64,000 nucleotides of DNA from positions 325,001 through 389,000 of the forward strand of contig NZ_CP022548.1 in the NCBI RefSeq assembly GCF_002776575.1, written 5' to 3'. A model generated the notes under the pieces. It searched no databases and was not told the DNA's origin. It saw only the letters and a program-made list of their open reading frames with translations. Shown in pieces: positions 11,214 through 19,338 of the stretch. Position numbers and translations under genes: made by a program. Position 1 is the stretch's first letter. The number at the start of each line of letters is the position of its first letter. The DNA is from Sphingorhabdus sp. YGSMI21 (GTDB taxonomy: Bacteria; Pseudomonadota; Alphaproteobacteria; Sphingomonadales; Sphingomonadaceae).

Positions 11214-12167
11214 ATGCTTGATTCGTTTGAACGGTATGTTTTGCTATATGATCTAAAGCTTAGAACGGCTCGGAAGAATATTGACTTTCCGACACTGGCT
11301 GAAATGGCTCCTGCGATCATAGAAAGGGTGAGAAAAAACGAGTCCTACATGTTTCTAAGGCCAGATTCCGAAGATTATCCGCCGCCTTGGATGAGGATTA
11401 AGGATGCACGAATTGTGAATATATCGGCCGATCGTCAAGGGCTTGCGTTGCTTTTTTCAATAGGCGATCCGCGCGGCGCCAACCCAAGTTTTGAAAATTC
11501 CAAAACAGCAACCATTCGTACCATTGAGAAAGAAGAAAACGAAGGAAAGGCCATAGCTGCACACTGCCTAGTATCATTGACCGAGCGGCCGACCCAAAGA
11601 TACAGAATGGTTATGGAAGATATCAGAGGTTTGGGAAGAACCAGATTACGCGATATGTTAGCCAAGGAACTCAAAGTCATCAGTGAGAACTACAATTTGG
11701 AATATACCAATAATTCCAATGAACAGGTAGCAACATACGTTCTACCTGATTTGGAGGGGCACAAATCCGAACGACTGACAGCATCCTTGGAACGAGGTAC
11801 AATAACCGGAATTCATTTGGTAGATAGTAATTCAACTCACCATATGGACGAAATTGACGGCGCTGAAATTACTCGTCGAGAGCTGAAAGTTTCTCTGGCA
11901 CATGTTCCGGGACAAGACAAAACTCCTGTGATAGAGAGAATAAAACAATGGGCCGCAGAAGAAAACTATGATAGAATGCGGCTGGTTTGGAATGATCCAG
12001 AAGGTGCAGGAAAGCCCGAAAAAGCTTGGGTTGAGACCGCTCAGCAAGATGTTCGGGATACGTACTTCGTCAAACAGGTAAAGGTGCGAGTTGATCATCC
12101 TCTCGACGAGGCTTGCGAAAGCTTGCGCGACGATTTGATAACAGCGATTTGTCAACAAGTGGAATAA
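11214..12167 (+). CDS. Uncharacterised soluble protein, first gene of AT-rich cluster
   Basis: A 317-residue soluble protein that I do not recognise. There is no signal peptide or membrane helix. The N-terminal part (FERYVLLYDLKLRTARKN) looks like a beta-alpha start; the middle contains RTRLRDMLAKELKVISENY; the C-terminal third (from RRELKVSLAHVPG) is charged and alpha/beta. The ATG at 11214 is chosen because AGGGGGG lies just upstream (11201-11207); an earlier GTG at 11169 would add 15 residues. Its stop overlaps the next ATG by one base (TAATG at 12165-12169), so this protein and the membrane protein are made together. Low GC points to acquisition. A defence role is possible but unproven. 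Confidence 0.78.
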   Translation: MLDSFERYVLLYDLKLRTARKNIDFPTLAEMAPAIIERVRKNESYMFLRPDSEDYPPPWMRIKDARIVNISADRQGLALLFSIGDPRGANPSFENSKTATIRTIEKEENEGKAIAAHCLVSLTERPTQRYRMVMEDIRGLGRTRLRDMLAKELKVISENYNLEYTNNSNEQVATYVLPDLEGHKSERLTASLERGTITGIHLVDSNSTHHMDEIDGAEITRRELKVSLAHVPGQDKTPVIERIKQWAAEENYDRMRLVWNDPEGAGKPEKAWVETAQQDVRDTYFVKQVKVRVDHPLDEACESLRDDLITAICQQVE

Positions 12168-12748
12168 TGAAAATATTCAATGCGCCTTTCAACTATTATC
12201 GGCTGGTTTACAAAGGTAAGCTAACCCATGATCTGTTGATTCCTCTTTGCATGGCGATGCCTGCAGGGTTTCTCATTCTAGGGATTCCGGGGGAGGCCCA
12301 AATTTTGGGTGAGAATGGTCTATTTGATAAATTTACTCAATTTTTGCCGATTTTGGGCGGCTTCTACATCGCAGCACTTACTGTGATTTTGACACAAGAT
12401 CACAAAGCCCTGAAATCAAAAATCATCGGTTCTAACGCTCCCAAACTGCCCTCGGATGGTGAGTCCCTTACAAGAGCTCGGTTCCTTGCTATTCTGTTCG
12501 GCTATTTATCGTTTGCCTCTTTCTTTTTGTTTTTATTGATAATTTCTGTGGAAACACTCGCGCCTGGATTCAGTAAAATTTTGCCCGCCGGCGTACAATA
12601 TATTTCCAAAATATCGGTCGTATTAATCGTTCTTTTTTTACTTTCTCAAATATTTGTCGCAACAATGATCGGTCTATACTATATGTCCGACAGATTATAT
12701 CGTTCTGACCAGCAAGCTAGTTTTCGAAAAAAAATCCCCCCGGCTTAG
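12167..12748 (+). CDS. Four-helix membrane protein coupled to upstream gene
   Basis: A 193-residue inner-membrane protein with four hydrophobic segments at about residues 22-41, 58-76, 105-129 and 147-172, and a basic C-terminal tail (SFRKKIPPA). The loop between helices 2 and 3 (about 77-103) is polar and basic. Start at the ATG at 12167, which shares one base with the upstream stop, a strong sign of translational coupling. No family was recognised. A soluble protein of about 317 residues paired with a four-helix membrane protein has the architecture of the Kiwa defence pair (KwaB/KwaA), but gene order is reversed and I see no DUF4868 signature, so homology is not claimed. Confidence 0.8.
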   Translation: MKIFNAPFNYYRLVYKGKLTHDLLIPLCMAMPAGFLILGIPGEAQILGENGLFDKFTQFLPILGGFYIAALTVILTQDHKALKSKIIGSNAPKLPSDGESLTRARFLAILFGYLSFASFFLFLLIISVETLAPGFSKILPAGVQYISKISVVLIVLFLLSQIFVATMIGLYYMSDRLYRSDQQASFRKKIPPA

Positions 12749-12781
12749 TAGGGTCAAGCGGCGAGATACAAACGCAGATCG

Positions 12782-13474
12782 ATGGGGGTGGTAGTGTCAC
12801 TGAAATCAATTAGCTTAAAAAAGCTCCTGCAGTTGTGTGGTGCTGAAGAACAAAGGCTAGTGTCTGAAATTCGTAATGATATTCGCCTTGATATCCGTAG
12901 GCAGCAAGGAAAGACCTCAGGAGGTGGGGACTTTCATCCACCGTTCTGGAGAGATGCAAAAAATTTCGTGTTCGAAGGCGTTGATTTGTATGACGCAACT
13001 GAACAGAGAATTGCGAAAGACAAAAACAAAAAAAGGCTTTATCCTGACTTGCGGGACGGTTTCTTGAGCTGGTGGGACAAGGAGCGCATGACTACAAATG
13101 AGAAAATTGGAATACTCGAGAATAGTATCCATAATCACTATCCCGTGCCTCATTTTGACCTCGTTTTGAAAGTAGATAATCTTCTCTGTTTGCAAGTAGG
13201 TAATGATATTAGCAAAGTTATTTATCCCTATTTTCCCGAAATTCCATCGCTAACGCCAAAGTGGGCTCGAGTCGGATTATGGCTTATGGAACAGGCGCTT
13301 TCAGAGTTTTCTATCACCGAAATGAAGATATTGGACGTAATCCGTGGTAAAGATTATTCCCAAAATTCTCATCCACTGACAGGCAAGGAACAGCAAATAT
13401 TTGACGATCGATATTCAATAATATTGGAACTTTGGAACAGTCTCAAGAAAGAATATCCGGATTTCCAAGAATGA
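12782..13474 (+). CDS. Uncharacterised protein rich in conserved-looking Trp/Tyr
   Basis: A 230-residue soluble protein with no identified domain. Striking segments are HPPFWRDAKNFVFEG, KKRLYPDLRDGFLSWWDKER and VIYPYFPEIPSLTPKWARVG, the last two dense in aromatic residues and likely to form a binding surface. The short hydrophobic stretch near residue 190 is too weak for a membrane helix. Start is the ATG at 12782; no good ribosome site is visible and a GTG six bases later is possible. It follows the membrane-protein gene by 33 bases and shares its low GC, so it probably belongs to the same unit, or forms a two-gene module with the next gene. Confidence 0.68.
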   Translation: MGVVVSLKSISLKKLLQLCGAEEQRLVSEIRNDIRLDIRRQQGKTSGGGDFHPPFWRDAKNFVFEGVDLYDATEQRIAKDKNKKRLYPDLRDGFLSWWDKERMTTNEKIGILENSIHNHYPVPHFDLVLKVDNLLCLQVGNDISKVIYPYFPEIPSLTPKWARVGLWLMEQALSEFSITEMKILDVIRGKDYSQNSHPLTGKEQQIFDDRYSIILELWNSLKKEYPDFQE

Positions 13475-13503
13475 GTTGTAGTTGTTTTTGAAGGGGAGTT
13501 AAT

Positions 13504-13815
13504 ATGTATCGTTACGCGGTAAGTTTTGAAATTAGGGCGGATGCTACCTACGCTGCCAGATATAATAGTCTGATGGAACAGCTAAAAATTGATACCGGGA
13601 TTTACCCTTGGGATGAAACTACCTCTTTTGTATTAGTTAGCAGCACGGAAACTATTGAGCAATTTGCCGATCGAATTTACTTCAAGAGCAAAATTTCCTC
13701 CGCCACTGATATCGTTTTGGTAGTCGATCACGCTAGTAATATCGCCATTGCAAGAGGTCCGGTTAAATACCCAGCACTTCTAAGCGCTCACTTCTCCAGC
13801 TGTTCAGTAAAATAG
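13504..13815 (+). CDS. Small uncharacterised protein, possible ferredoxin-like (Cas2/SinR-type) fold
   Basis: A 103-residue protein preceded by a strong AAGGGGAG at 13491-13498, six bases from the ATG. The order of predicted elements is strand (YRYAVSFEIRA), helix (TYAARYNSLMEQLK), strand (TSFVLVSS), helix (IEQFADRIYF) and strand (TDIVLVVDHASNIAIARG), a beta-alpha-beta-beta-alpha-beta pattern as in small ferredoxin-like proteins such as Cas2, VapD or SinR-like proteins. That is a fold guess only; no catalytic residue is assigned and no CRISPR array is nearby. It follows the 230-residue gene by 29 bases and ends the AT-rich cluster. Confidence 0.62.
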   Translation: MYRYAVSFEIRADATYAARYNSLMEQLKIDTGIYPWDETTSFVLVSSTETIEQFADRIYFKSKISSATDIVLVVDHASNIAIARGPVKYPALLSAHFSSCSVK

Positions 13816-13931
13816 TGCATTTACGGCTGCACCTTTGAACCTCAAAAGCGCTGCACAACAAAGAAATAGAATTGCAGAATCCCGGGATTACGGTGGATTA
13901 CGGTGACAGTTTACTAAATGCACTAATTGCC

Positions 13932-13976
13932 GATCGGACAGGACTGTTCTGGGCCCCGGCCTTCGCCGGGGAACAA
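13932..13976. repeat. Direct-repeat copy 1 with attached hairpin
   Basis: The segment GATCGGACAGGACT followed by TTCTGGGC and then a perfect hairpin CCCCGGC-CTTC-GCCGGGG recurs at 14485-14530 with a different hairpin. The two copies bracket the 92-residue membrane-protein gene. The hairpin has no T-run, so it is a repeat element more than a terminator. Confidence 0.6.
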
Positions 13977-13996
13977 GCTTCATGACTCGCTTACAA

Positions 13997-14275
13997 TCAC
14001 TGTAACCGCTGCAACAATCCCCGGCCAAATTTCCGATAAGCATAAGACAGAAACACAATCAGCGCCGCTATCCCTATCAGCGCCACGAAGCTGCTTAGCA
14101 GCGGGCTTTCCAAATATCGCTGCAGCAGGCCAGCCATCAGCATCTGCGGAAGTCCGTAGAAGGCCAAAAGAAAATCCCAGGATTTGGGGTAGTTCATCCT
14201 GCCGATCCACTGGAGCGTGATATCGGCGAGGAAGACCGATAACAGATAGGCGACGAGGAATATTCTTGCGGTCAT
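13997..14275 (-). CDS. Small hydrophobic protein (three predicted helices)
   Basis: A 92-residue, strongly hydrophobic protein with likely membrane segments at about residues 3-22, 33-50 and 58-80, and a basic C-terminus (YRKFGRGLLQRL). Such an ordered hydrophobic pattern is unlikely by chance, which favours a real gene, but no ribosome site is strong and no family is recognised. It lies alone between two copies of a direct repeat (13932 and 14485), like a small cassette. It may also be a decayed gene. Confidence 0.5.
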   Translation of the reverse strand: MTARIFLVAYLLSVFLADITLQWIGRMNYPKSWDFLLAFYGLPQMLMAGLLQRYLESPLLSSFVALIGIAALIVFLSYAYRKFGRGLLQRLQ

Positions 14276-14606
14276 TTGTTAAATCTCCCGGTCCTGATGG
14301 CGGAATATGCCGACGATATTCACGCTTTCGGTTGAGGGCGCAATCCGTTTGCGCGCTTTGTCGGGTGTCTCGACCTTGGCCTGTCCTGAGCGCCTGCCTG
14401 AGCAGGCAGCCGAAGGGCTCGACACGAACGGGGGGAGGTTCCCTACCCTCGGTTCGTGTTCCCCGCCGTAGGGCGGGGTCCAGACGATCGGACAGGACTC
14501 TTCTGGGCGCCGCTCTACAGCGGCGAACAACCTCGTTCCCCGCATCGCCAATTGCCCCGAGCCAACATCCTTTCCTACACACCGGCGCTTCTGATATGGA
14601 TTCGGC
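14276..14606. other. Repeat-bearing intergenic region
   Basis: No gene is supported in these 331 bases. The stretch 14380-14432 is a palindromic element of the CGTTCG / TCGAAGG family (CTGTCCTGAGC at the left, CGACACGAACGG at the right). A second direct-repeat copy (GATCGGACAGGACT at about 14486) with its hairpin follows. Open frames crossing it on both strands are translations of these repeats. Confidence 0.6.
14485..14530. repeat. Direct-repeat copy 2 with attached hairpin
   Basis: Second copy of GATCGGACAGGACT plus TTCTGGGC, here followed by the hairpin GCCGCT-CTAC-AGCGGC and GAACAA. Compared with copy 1 the flanking bases and the trailing GAACAA are the same while the hairpin sequence differs but still pairs, which suggests selection on structure or a repeat family with variable stems. 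Confidence 0.55.
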
Positions 14607-15320
14607 ATGGCTAGGAAAAAAGCGAACGGGCGCAAGACCGGTCGTCCTGAGCCGGTCGAAGGACAGCTATCCGACGAACGGGACCCTTCGACAAGCTCAG
14701 GGCGAACGGCATTGGTTCCCCTGCAAACCCCGAACAAAAACCCCCGCAAACCCCGTCATGACGGCTGGACCGAGGCGCGGAAGAAGACGTTTCTGGCGGT
14801 GCTGCGCGAGAGTGGCTGCGTGATCGATGCCTGCCGGGTGGCGGGGATGTCGGATACGTCGGCCTACCGGCTGCGCGAGCGCGATCCGGAGATGGCGGCG
14901 CTGTGGGACGAGGCGCTGGCAAACGGGCAGCGCGGGCTGGTCGCGGTGGCGCATCAGCATGCGGTGGTCGGCAAGGAGACGATCATCTACCGCGACGGCG
15001 AGGAGGTCGAGCGGCGGGTGGTGCCGTCGGACTCGCTGATGGCGCTGCTGATCAAGCGCGGCGATCTCGGCGGCCGGATCGGCGCGCGCACCGCTGACCA
15101 GGTGATCACCTGGGAGGAATGGCAGGACGGCGTGCGCTTTGATGGTGAGGGCAAGAAGATCGACGAGCGCGAAGAGCGGGAAGCGATACACAAGTCGCTC
15201 GACCGGAAGCTGGGCGACATGCGGATGAAACTGCTGGCGCGGCGGGCGAAGGAGGAGGAGCGGCTCCGGGAACTGGCCGCGCGGGCGGGGGAGAATGGCG
15301 GGGATGATGGTGCGGGGTGA
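14607..15320 (+). CDS. Uncharacterised HTH-like protein with repeat-derived N-terminus
   Basis: A 237-residue basic protein. The core starts near residue 52 with TEARKKTFLAVLRESGCVID and continues ACRVAGMSDTSAYRLRERDP, a helix-turn-helix-like pattern resembling DNA-binding parts of phage terminase small subunits; the C-terminal 70 residues are a charged helix (coiled-coil-like, RRAKEEERLRELAARAGE). Residues 12-34 are the translation of a palindromic repeat (see 14640-14710), inserted in frame near the N-terminus. Start is the ATG at 14607; a later start is possible but none lies between the repeat and the core. DNA binding is inferred; the role is unknown. Confidence 0.68.
   Translation: MARKKANGRKTGRPEPVEGQLSDERDPSTSSGRTALVPLQTPNKNPRKPRHDGWTEARKKTFLAVLRESGCVIDACRVAGMSDTSAYRLRERDPEMAALWDEALANGQRGLVAVAHQHAVVGKETIIYRDGEEVERRVVPSDSLMALLIKRGDLGGRIGARTADQVITWEEWQDGVRFDGEGKKIDEREEREAIHKSLDRKLGDMRMKLLARRAKEEERLRELAARAGENGGDDGAG
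14640..14710. repeat. Palindromic repeat inside coding sequence (family C)
   Basis: Left arm GTCCTGAGCCGGTCGAAGGA and right arm CCTTCGACAAGCTCAGGGC are near-perfect inverted copies separated by about 25 bases. Similar arms occur at 14380, 15541-15613 and 40164-40190. Here the element is read through in frame and gives PEPVEGQ and DPSTSSGR in the protein. Confidence 0.8.
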
Positions 15321-15730
15321 TAGCACTCGTCATCCTGAACTTGTTTCAGGATCTCGTGAGATTGGGCTGTGCCGGTGGGGGTCCTGAAACGAGTTCAGGA
15401 TGACGAAGGGAGCGAGCGCAACTCGTCATCCCAGCGCAGGCTGGGATCCATACCGATGGTAGCGGGTGACGCACTATCGGGGCCGGTCGAAATATTGGTT
15501 TAGGCCCCAGCCTTCGCTGGGCTGACGGTGAGGCAATCACACCGTTCGTCTCGAGCGCAGTCGAGAGACGGGGCAGCGCGCAAAAGGTCCTTCGACAGGC
15601 TCAGGACGAACGGGGGTTTGTGTGCTCGTCGTCCCAGCGCAGGCTGGGATCCATACCGATGGCAGCGGGTGACGCGCTATCGGGATCGGTCGCTAGATTG
15701 GTTTAGCCCCCAGCCTTCGCTGGGGCGACG
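15321..15730. repeat. Cluster of four palindromic repeat elements
   Basis: This 410-base gap has no gene and is almost filled by repeats. At 15327-15407 an element with arms GTCATCCTGAACTTGTTTCA and its inverse (family A; also at 62657). At 15423-15527 and again at 15625-15730 two nearly identical copies of an element with ends CCCAGCGCAGGCTGGGATCC and CCCAGCCTTCGCTGGG (family B). Between them, at 15541-15613, a family C element (CGTTCGTCTCGAGC ... CAGGCTCAGGACGAACGG). The two B copies share the internal spacer too, implying recent duplication. Confidence 0.85.
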
Positions 15731-16489
15731 CTAAATCCCGCCGTCGGTAACCTCGTAGCCGGCTTCCTCCAGCCCGGCCTTCAGCGCAACGCGGCAGGTT
15801 TCCAGCTCGTGCGGGTCGGTCGAGCGGACGACGAAATTCGCGCCGACCGTGCCGTCGCGGAAAAAGGGATAGCTGCCGATGACGCAGCTGTCGTGCGCCT
15901 TTTCCGCCTGGCGCAGCACGTCGGCAATCTCGCTTTCGGGGGCCCAGGCGCCGAGCGTGACGCTGAGCAGGGGCGCGCCGCCCTCTAGCGTGCCGGTGAG
16001 CGCGTCGAGCATGCCGGCGGTAATATGGGGGACGCCGGCCATCAGGAAGAGATTGTCGATGCGGATGCCGGGCGCGCCGGACATGCGGTTCTCGATCAGC
16101 TCGGCACCCTCGGGCACCCGGGCCATGCGCAGCCGGCCTTCGTTCAGGCCGCCGCGACTCTCGTAATATTGCTCCAGGATCGCGCGGGCGGTCGGGTGGA
16201 TCACGACATCGACGCCCAGAGCCTTCGCAATCGCGTCGACGGTGATATCGTCATGGGTCGGGCCGATGCCGCCGGTGGTGAACAGATAGTCGTTGCGGGC
16301 GCGCAATATGTTCACCGCCTCGGCGATATGGTCCATGTCGTCGGCGACCACCCGGACCTCGGCGAGGCGGATGCCCTGCACGTTGAGCCAGCTGGCGACC
16401 TGCGCGATATTCTTGTCCTGGGTGCGACCGGAGAGGATTTCGTCGCCGATCACGATGAGGGCGGCGGTCCAGATTTTTTCTTTGCTCAT
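15731..16489 (-). CDS. CinA-like molybdopterin-binding domain protein
   Basis: A 252-residue protein with the MoCF/CinA N-terminal domain: VIGDEILSGRTQDKN at the start, LFTTGGIGPTHDDITVDAIA in the middle (the GGxGPTxDD nucleotide/cofactor loop), and MAGVPHIT later. Full CinA carries an extra amidase domain of about 150 residues that is absent here, so this is the short stand-alone version common in alphaproteobacteria; it may act in NMN or ADP-ribose metabolism. The ATG at 16489 is chosen because the conserved domain begins right after it; an upstream in-frame extension to 16732 is antisense to the sulfatase gene end. Confidence 0.9.
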   Translation of the reverse strand: MSKEKIWTAALIVIGDEILSGRTQDKNIAQVASWLNVQGIRLAEVRVVADDMDHIAEAVNILRARNDYLFTTGGIGPTHDDITVDAIAKALGVDVVIHPTARAILEQYYESRGGLNEGRLRMARVPEGAELIENRMSGAPGIRIDNLFLMAGVPHITAGMLDALTGTLEGGAPLLSVTLGAWAPESEIADVLRQAEKAHDSCVIGSYPFFRDGTVGANFVVRSTDPHELETCRVALKAGLEEAGYEVTDGGI

Positions 16490-16529
16490 GGCCCGTCTAT
16501 AGAGCGATGCCGGGCGCTTTGGGAATATG

Positions 16530-18284
16530 TTATTTGGTGCCGCTGGCCGGCTTTGCCTGAGGGTCGGCCCGATAGTCCGAAAGCGGCGGGCGGGCAATCC
16601 GGTCGAGCGGCACGTGCAACCACGATGGCTCGCTGCCCAGCCGCGCGTTGAAGCGGGTGTTAAAGGTGAACGGATCGGGGCTGGCCGAGAAGAGATCGGG
16701 GCCGTAGAGCGGCTCGACGTCGGCCTGCGCATAGCCCATCAGCCCGAGCAGCGTCGGGAAAATCCGGTAATGCGAGCTTTTGTCCCGGCCCGCCGCCGCC
16801 GCCCTGGTCCAGCGCTGCGCCCCGGCCGGATCGCCGATCACCACCAGCGGCACAACGCCTTCCTCGATCTGCGGGTCGGGGGTGCAATGGGTCGCTTCGC
16901 CGCCGTCGCCGCGCTCGTGAAAGCTCTGGCCATGGTCGGCGGTGTAGAGGATCGTCGCCTCGCCGATCTGCGCCTGCGCGAACAGCCGGTCGAAAAAGTC
17001 GCCGACATTCCACAGAAGCGTATTGCGATAGCTGTTGCGATAGAGCTGCCAGTTGTCCGCCCGCCCGTCGAGACCGTCGGTCCCGCCCATATCACTGACA
17101 TCGGGATATTGGCCGCGCGCCAGCATCGGCCGGTAGCGGGCGTGGTCCATCGGGAATTTGTCGCTGACCGGGAAATGGCCGCCGACCTTGTTGATCAGGA
17201 TCAGCTGCGGCTCGTCATCGTTGAGATAATCCGCCAGCCGGTCGGCCACCGCATGGTCGCGGTCGACAACCGGCACATCGGCGAACTGGTCCCAGCGATC
17301 GATCAGGGCGCGCTCGGCATCGTCCATCCGGTTCTGGTAATGGCCGCCGGTACGCTGGGCATCAATATAGATGGTGGCCAGCCCGGCAGTCCTGGCATAG
17401 GCCCAGATCGACGGCATCGAACGGACCGTCTCGCGATAATTGTCGCGGGTCCCGCCAAAGCGCAACGTGACATTGCTGCCGACGCTGCAATGGTTGATCG
17501 CGGTCGCCAGTCCGAAATTGTGGATCGGCACCGCGCCCCCTGCCCGGCCCGGTCCCAGCCCGGAATAGACGCCATGTGCGCTGTTGATATCGAGATAGGC
17601 GCCGGCAATGCTCTCGTCGATGATCAGCACGATATCGGACGCGGGTCGCGGCCCCCTTGGCTTCAGCTGCACCTTCTGGCGCGGCCGGTGGTCGGCGGTC
17701 GCCAGTTCATAGCCATAGAGCAGGGCGAAGCTGGTGCCGCTGTGCGAGGATGGCAGGCCGCTCGCCCCCTCCCCGCCGCGAAGGAACAGGAGCATCGAGA
17801 GACCGAGCAGAACCGGCAGCCCGGCCAGCTTGGCCAACCGCAGCGCCAACGCTCCGGCGCCCCGCCGCTCCGGCGCCCCACCGGGCGGGCGCAACCCGAT
17901 GCCGAGCAACAGCAGCAGCGCCTTGCCCGCCGCCAGGACAATGCCCCCGCCCTGCTGCGCCAGCGCGTTGCCGAGATCGCCGGCGCTCTCGACCATGGTG
18001 ACAAAACTCTCGTAGCTCATGAAATCGCCGACCGCCCGTTGATAGCCGTCGACCAGCAGCGATCCTGCCGCCAGCAGCACGGCCAGTGGCCAGCGTAGCC
18101 AGCCGTTGCGGAACCGCGAGATACCAACCAGGCCGAGCGCGCAAAGGCCGAACAGGCCGGCAAAGGCGATCAGGGCGACAGGCTGGATATCCGGTGTCGC
18201 CAGCATCACCAGCCGGCGCCAGACATCGCCGCCGCCGAGCAGCAGGCTCAGCCCGATCAGTCCATATTTCAGCCGGTTTTGCAT
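16530..18284 (-). CDS. Membrane sulfatase-fold enzyme (phosphoethanolamine-transferase-like)
   Basis: A protein of about 584 residues. The first 210 residues hold four to five hydrophobic segments; then comes a periplasmic alkaline-phosphatase/sulfatase fold. Visible landmarks: ASDIVLIIDESIAG (first metal strand), INHCSVGSNVTLRFGG (candidate Thr/Ser nucleophile region) and ILYTADHGQSFHERG (metal ligands Asp-His). The layout is that of EptA/OpgE or arylsulfatase-like transferases that modify lipid A or glycans; the exact donor and acceptor are not readable. An in-frame ATG at 18362 would add 26 residues. It is divergent from the methionine aminopeptidase gene. Confidence 0.85.
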   Translation of the reverse strand: MQNRLKYGLIGLSLLLGGGDVWRRLVMLATPDIQPVALIAFAGLFGLCALGLVGISRFRNGWLRWPLAVLLAAGSLLVDGYQRAVGDFMSYESFVTMVESAGDLGNALAQQGGGIVLAAGKALLLLLGIGLRPPGGAPERRGAGALALRLAKLAGLPVLLGLSMLLFLRGGEGASGLPSSHSGTSFALLYGYELATADHRPRQKVQLKPRGPRPASDIVLIIDESIAGAYLDINSAHGVYSGLGPGRAGGAVPIHNFGLATAINHCSVGSNVTLRFGGTRDNYRETVRSMPSIWAYARTAGLATIYIDAQRTGGHYQNRMDDAERALIDRWDQFADVPVVDRDHAVADRLADYLNDDEPQLILINKVGGHFPVSDKFPMDHARYRPMLARGQYPDVSDMGGTDGLDGRADNWQLYRNSYRNTLLWNVGDFFDRLFAQAQIGEATILYTADHGQSFHERGDGGEATHCTPDPQIEEGVVPLVVIGDPAGAQRWTRAAAAGRDKSSHYRIFPTLLGLMGYAQADVEPLYGPDLFSASPDPFTFNTRFNARLGSEPSWLHVPLDRIARPPLSDYRADPQAKPASGTK

Positions 18285-18406
18285 CAAGCTTTCGTAATTC
18301 CTTTTGTTCCCACGCTGCGCCCCTAGCGCGACTTGGTTAATATCCAGCGAAAATCCCTGCATATTGGGGTATCGCCAAACCGCGCCGCGATGCCTATATA
18401 GGCCGC

Positions 18407-19231
18407 ATGACAGACTATATGACCGTAGAAGACACCACCCCGCAATCCCGCACCGGCGCGATCAAGCTGCACGGGCCGGAAGGCTTTGAAGGCATGCGCA
18501 AGGCCGGCCGGCTGGCCGCCGAGATACTCGACAGCCTCGTCCCCCATGTCGTGCCCGGCGTGACCACTGGCGCGCTCGACGATATGGTCCGGCAACAGGC
18601 TTTTGCCGCCGGAGCGGTCCCCGCGACGCTCGGCTATCGCGGTTTCACGCACAGCTGCTGCACCTCGATCAACCATGTTGTCTGCCACGGCATCCCCGGC
18701 GACAAGAAGCTGAACGAGGGCGATATCGTCAATATCGACGTGACCGTGATCGTCGACGGCTGGCACGGCGACACCAGCCGCATGTATCTGGTCGGCAAGA
18801 CCCCGATCAAGGCGAGCAAACTGGTCCAGGTCACCTATGAATGCATGATGCTGGGCATCGAGCAAGCCAAGCCCGGCAACCGGATGGGCGATGTCGCGCA
18901 CGCAATCCAGAGCCACGCCGAGGCCCACCGCTATTCGGTGGTCCGCGATTTCTGCGGCCATGGCCTCGGCCAGATGTTCCACGACGCCCCCGAAGTCGTC
19001 CACGCCGGCCGCCCCGGCACCGGCCCGGAACTGCGCCCCGGCATGTTCTTCACCATCGAGCCGATGATCAATATCGGCAAATATGCCTGCAAGATGCTCG
19101 ACGACGGCTGGACAGCGGTCACCCGCGACCGCTCGCTGACCGCGCAGTTCGAGCATAGTATCGGGATTACCGAGGACGGGAACGAGATATTTACGAAGAG
19201 CCCGACGGGACTGGATTGTCCGCCTTATTGA
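18407..19231 (+). CDS. map: Methionine aminopeptidase, type I
   Basis: A 274-residue cytosolic enzyme that removes the initiator Met from new proteins. Metal ligands of the pita-bread fold are recognisable: Asp in VNIDVTVIVDGWHGDTSRMY (two Asp), His in GHGLGQMFHDAPEVVH, Glu in FTIEPMIN and Glu in QFEHSIGI. The N-terminus carries about 25 residues before the catalytic domain (VEDTTPQSRTGAIKLHGPEG). Normal length for the type I enzyme with a short extension. Promoter shared with the divergent sulfatase-fold gene in 18285-18406. Confidence 0.97.
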   Translation: MTDYMTVEDTTPQSRTGAIKLHGPEGFEGMRKAGRLAAEILDSLVPHVVPGVTTGALDDMVRQQAFAAGAVPATLGYRGFTHSCCTSINHVVCHGIPGDKKLNEGDIVNIDVTVIVDGWHGDTSRMYLVGKTPIKASKLVQVTYECMMLGIEQAKPGNRMGDVAHAIQSHAEAHRYSVVRDFCGHGLGQMFHDAPEVVHAGRPGTGPELRPGMFFTIEPMINIGKYACKMLDDGWTAVTRDRSLTAQFEHSIGITEDGNEIFTKSPTGLDCPPY

Positions 19232-19242
19232 GGGGGTGGCGA

Positions 19243-19338
19243 TTGAGGATAGTTATCGATATCGACGTCAGTGTCTGCTTTGAGGAGAAAAAGAGGGGTC
19301 ACCACGACTGGTGCGACTATCTCAAAAAGGTCGATTAA
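19243..19338 (+). CDS. Possible 31-residue small protein or gene remnant
   Basis: A short frame with a TTG start, preceded by GAGGGGG (19230-19236), encodes about 31 residues with a protein-like composition (RIVIDIDVSVCFEEKKRG then HHDWCDYLKKVD). It sits in the boundary between map and the AT-rich Shedu region. It could be a real small protein, the tail of a gene displaced by the accessory insertion, or chance. No family recognised. Confidence 0.22.
   Translation: MRIVIDIDVSVCFEEKKRGHHDWCDYLKKVD

Noticed and set aside
11214..12748. Kiwa system (KwaA/KwaB)
   Set aside because: Sizes and the four-helix membrane partner fit, but gene order is reversed and I see no DUF4868 signature. Kept as an architectural comparison only.
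13504..15730. CRISPR locus suggested by a Cas2-like fold and repeats nearby
   Set aside because: The repeats are paired palindromes of unequal spacing, not regular repeats with unique spacers, and there is no cas1 or effector gene.
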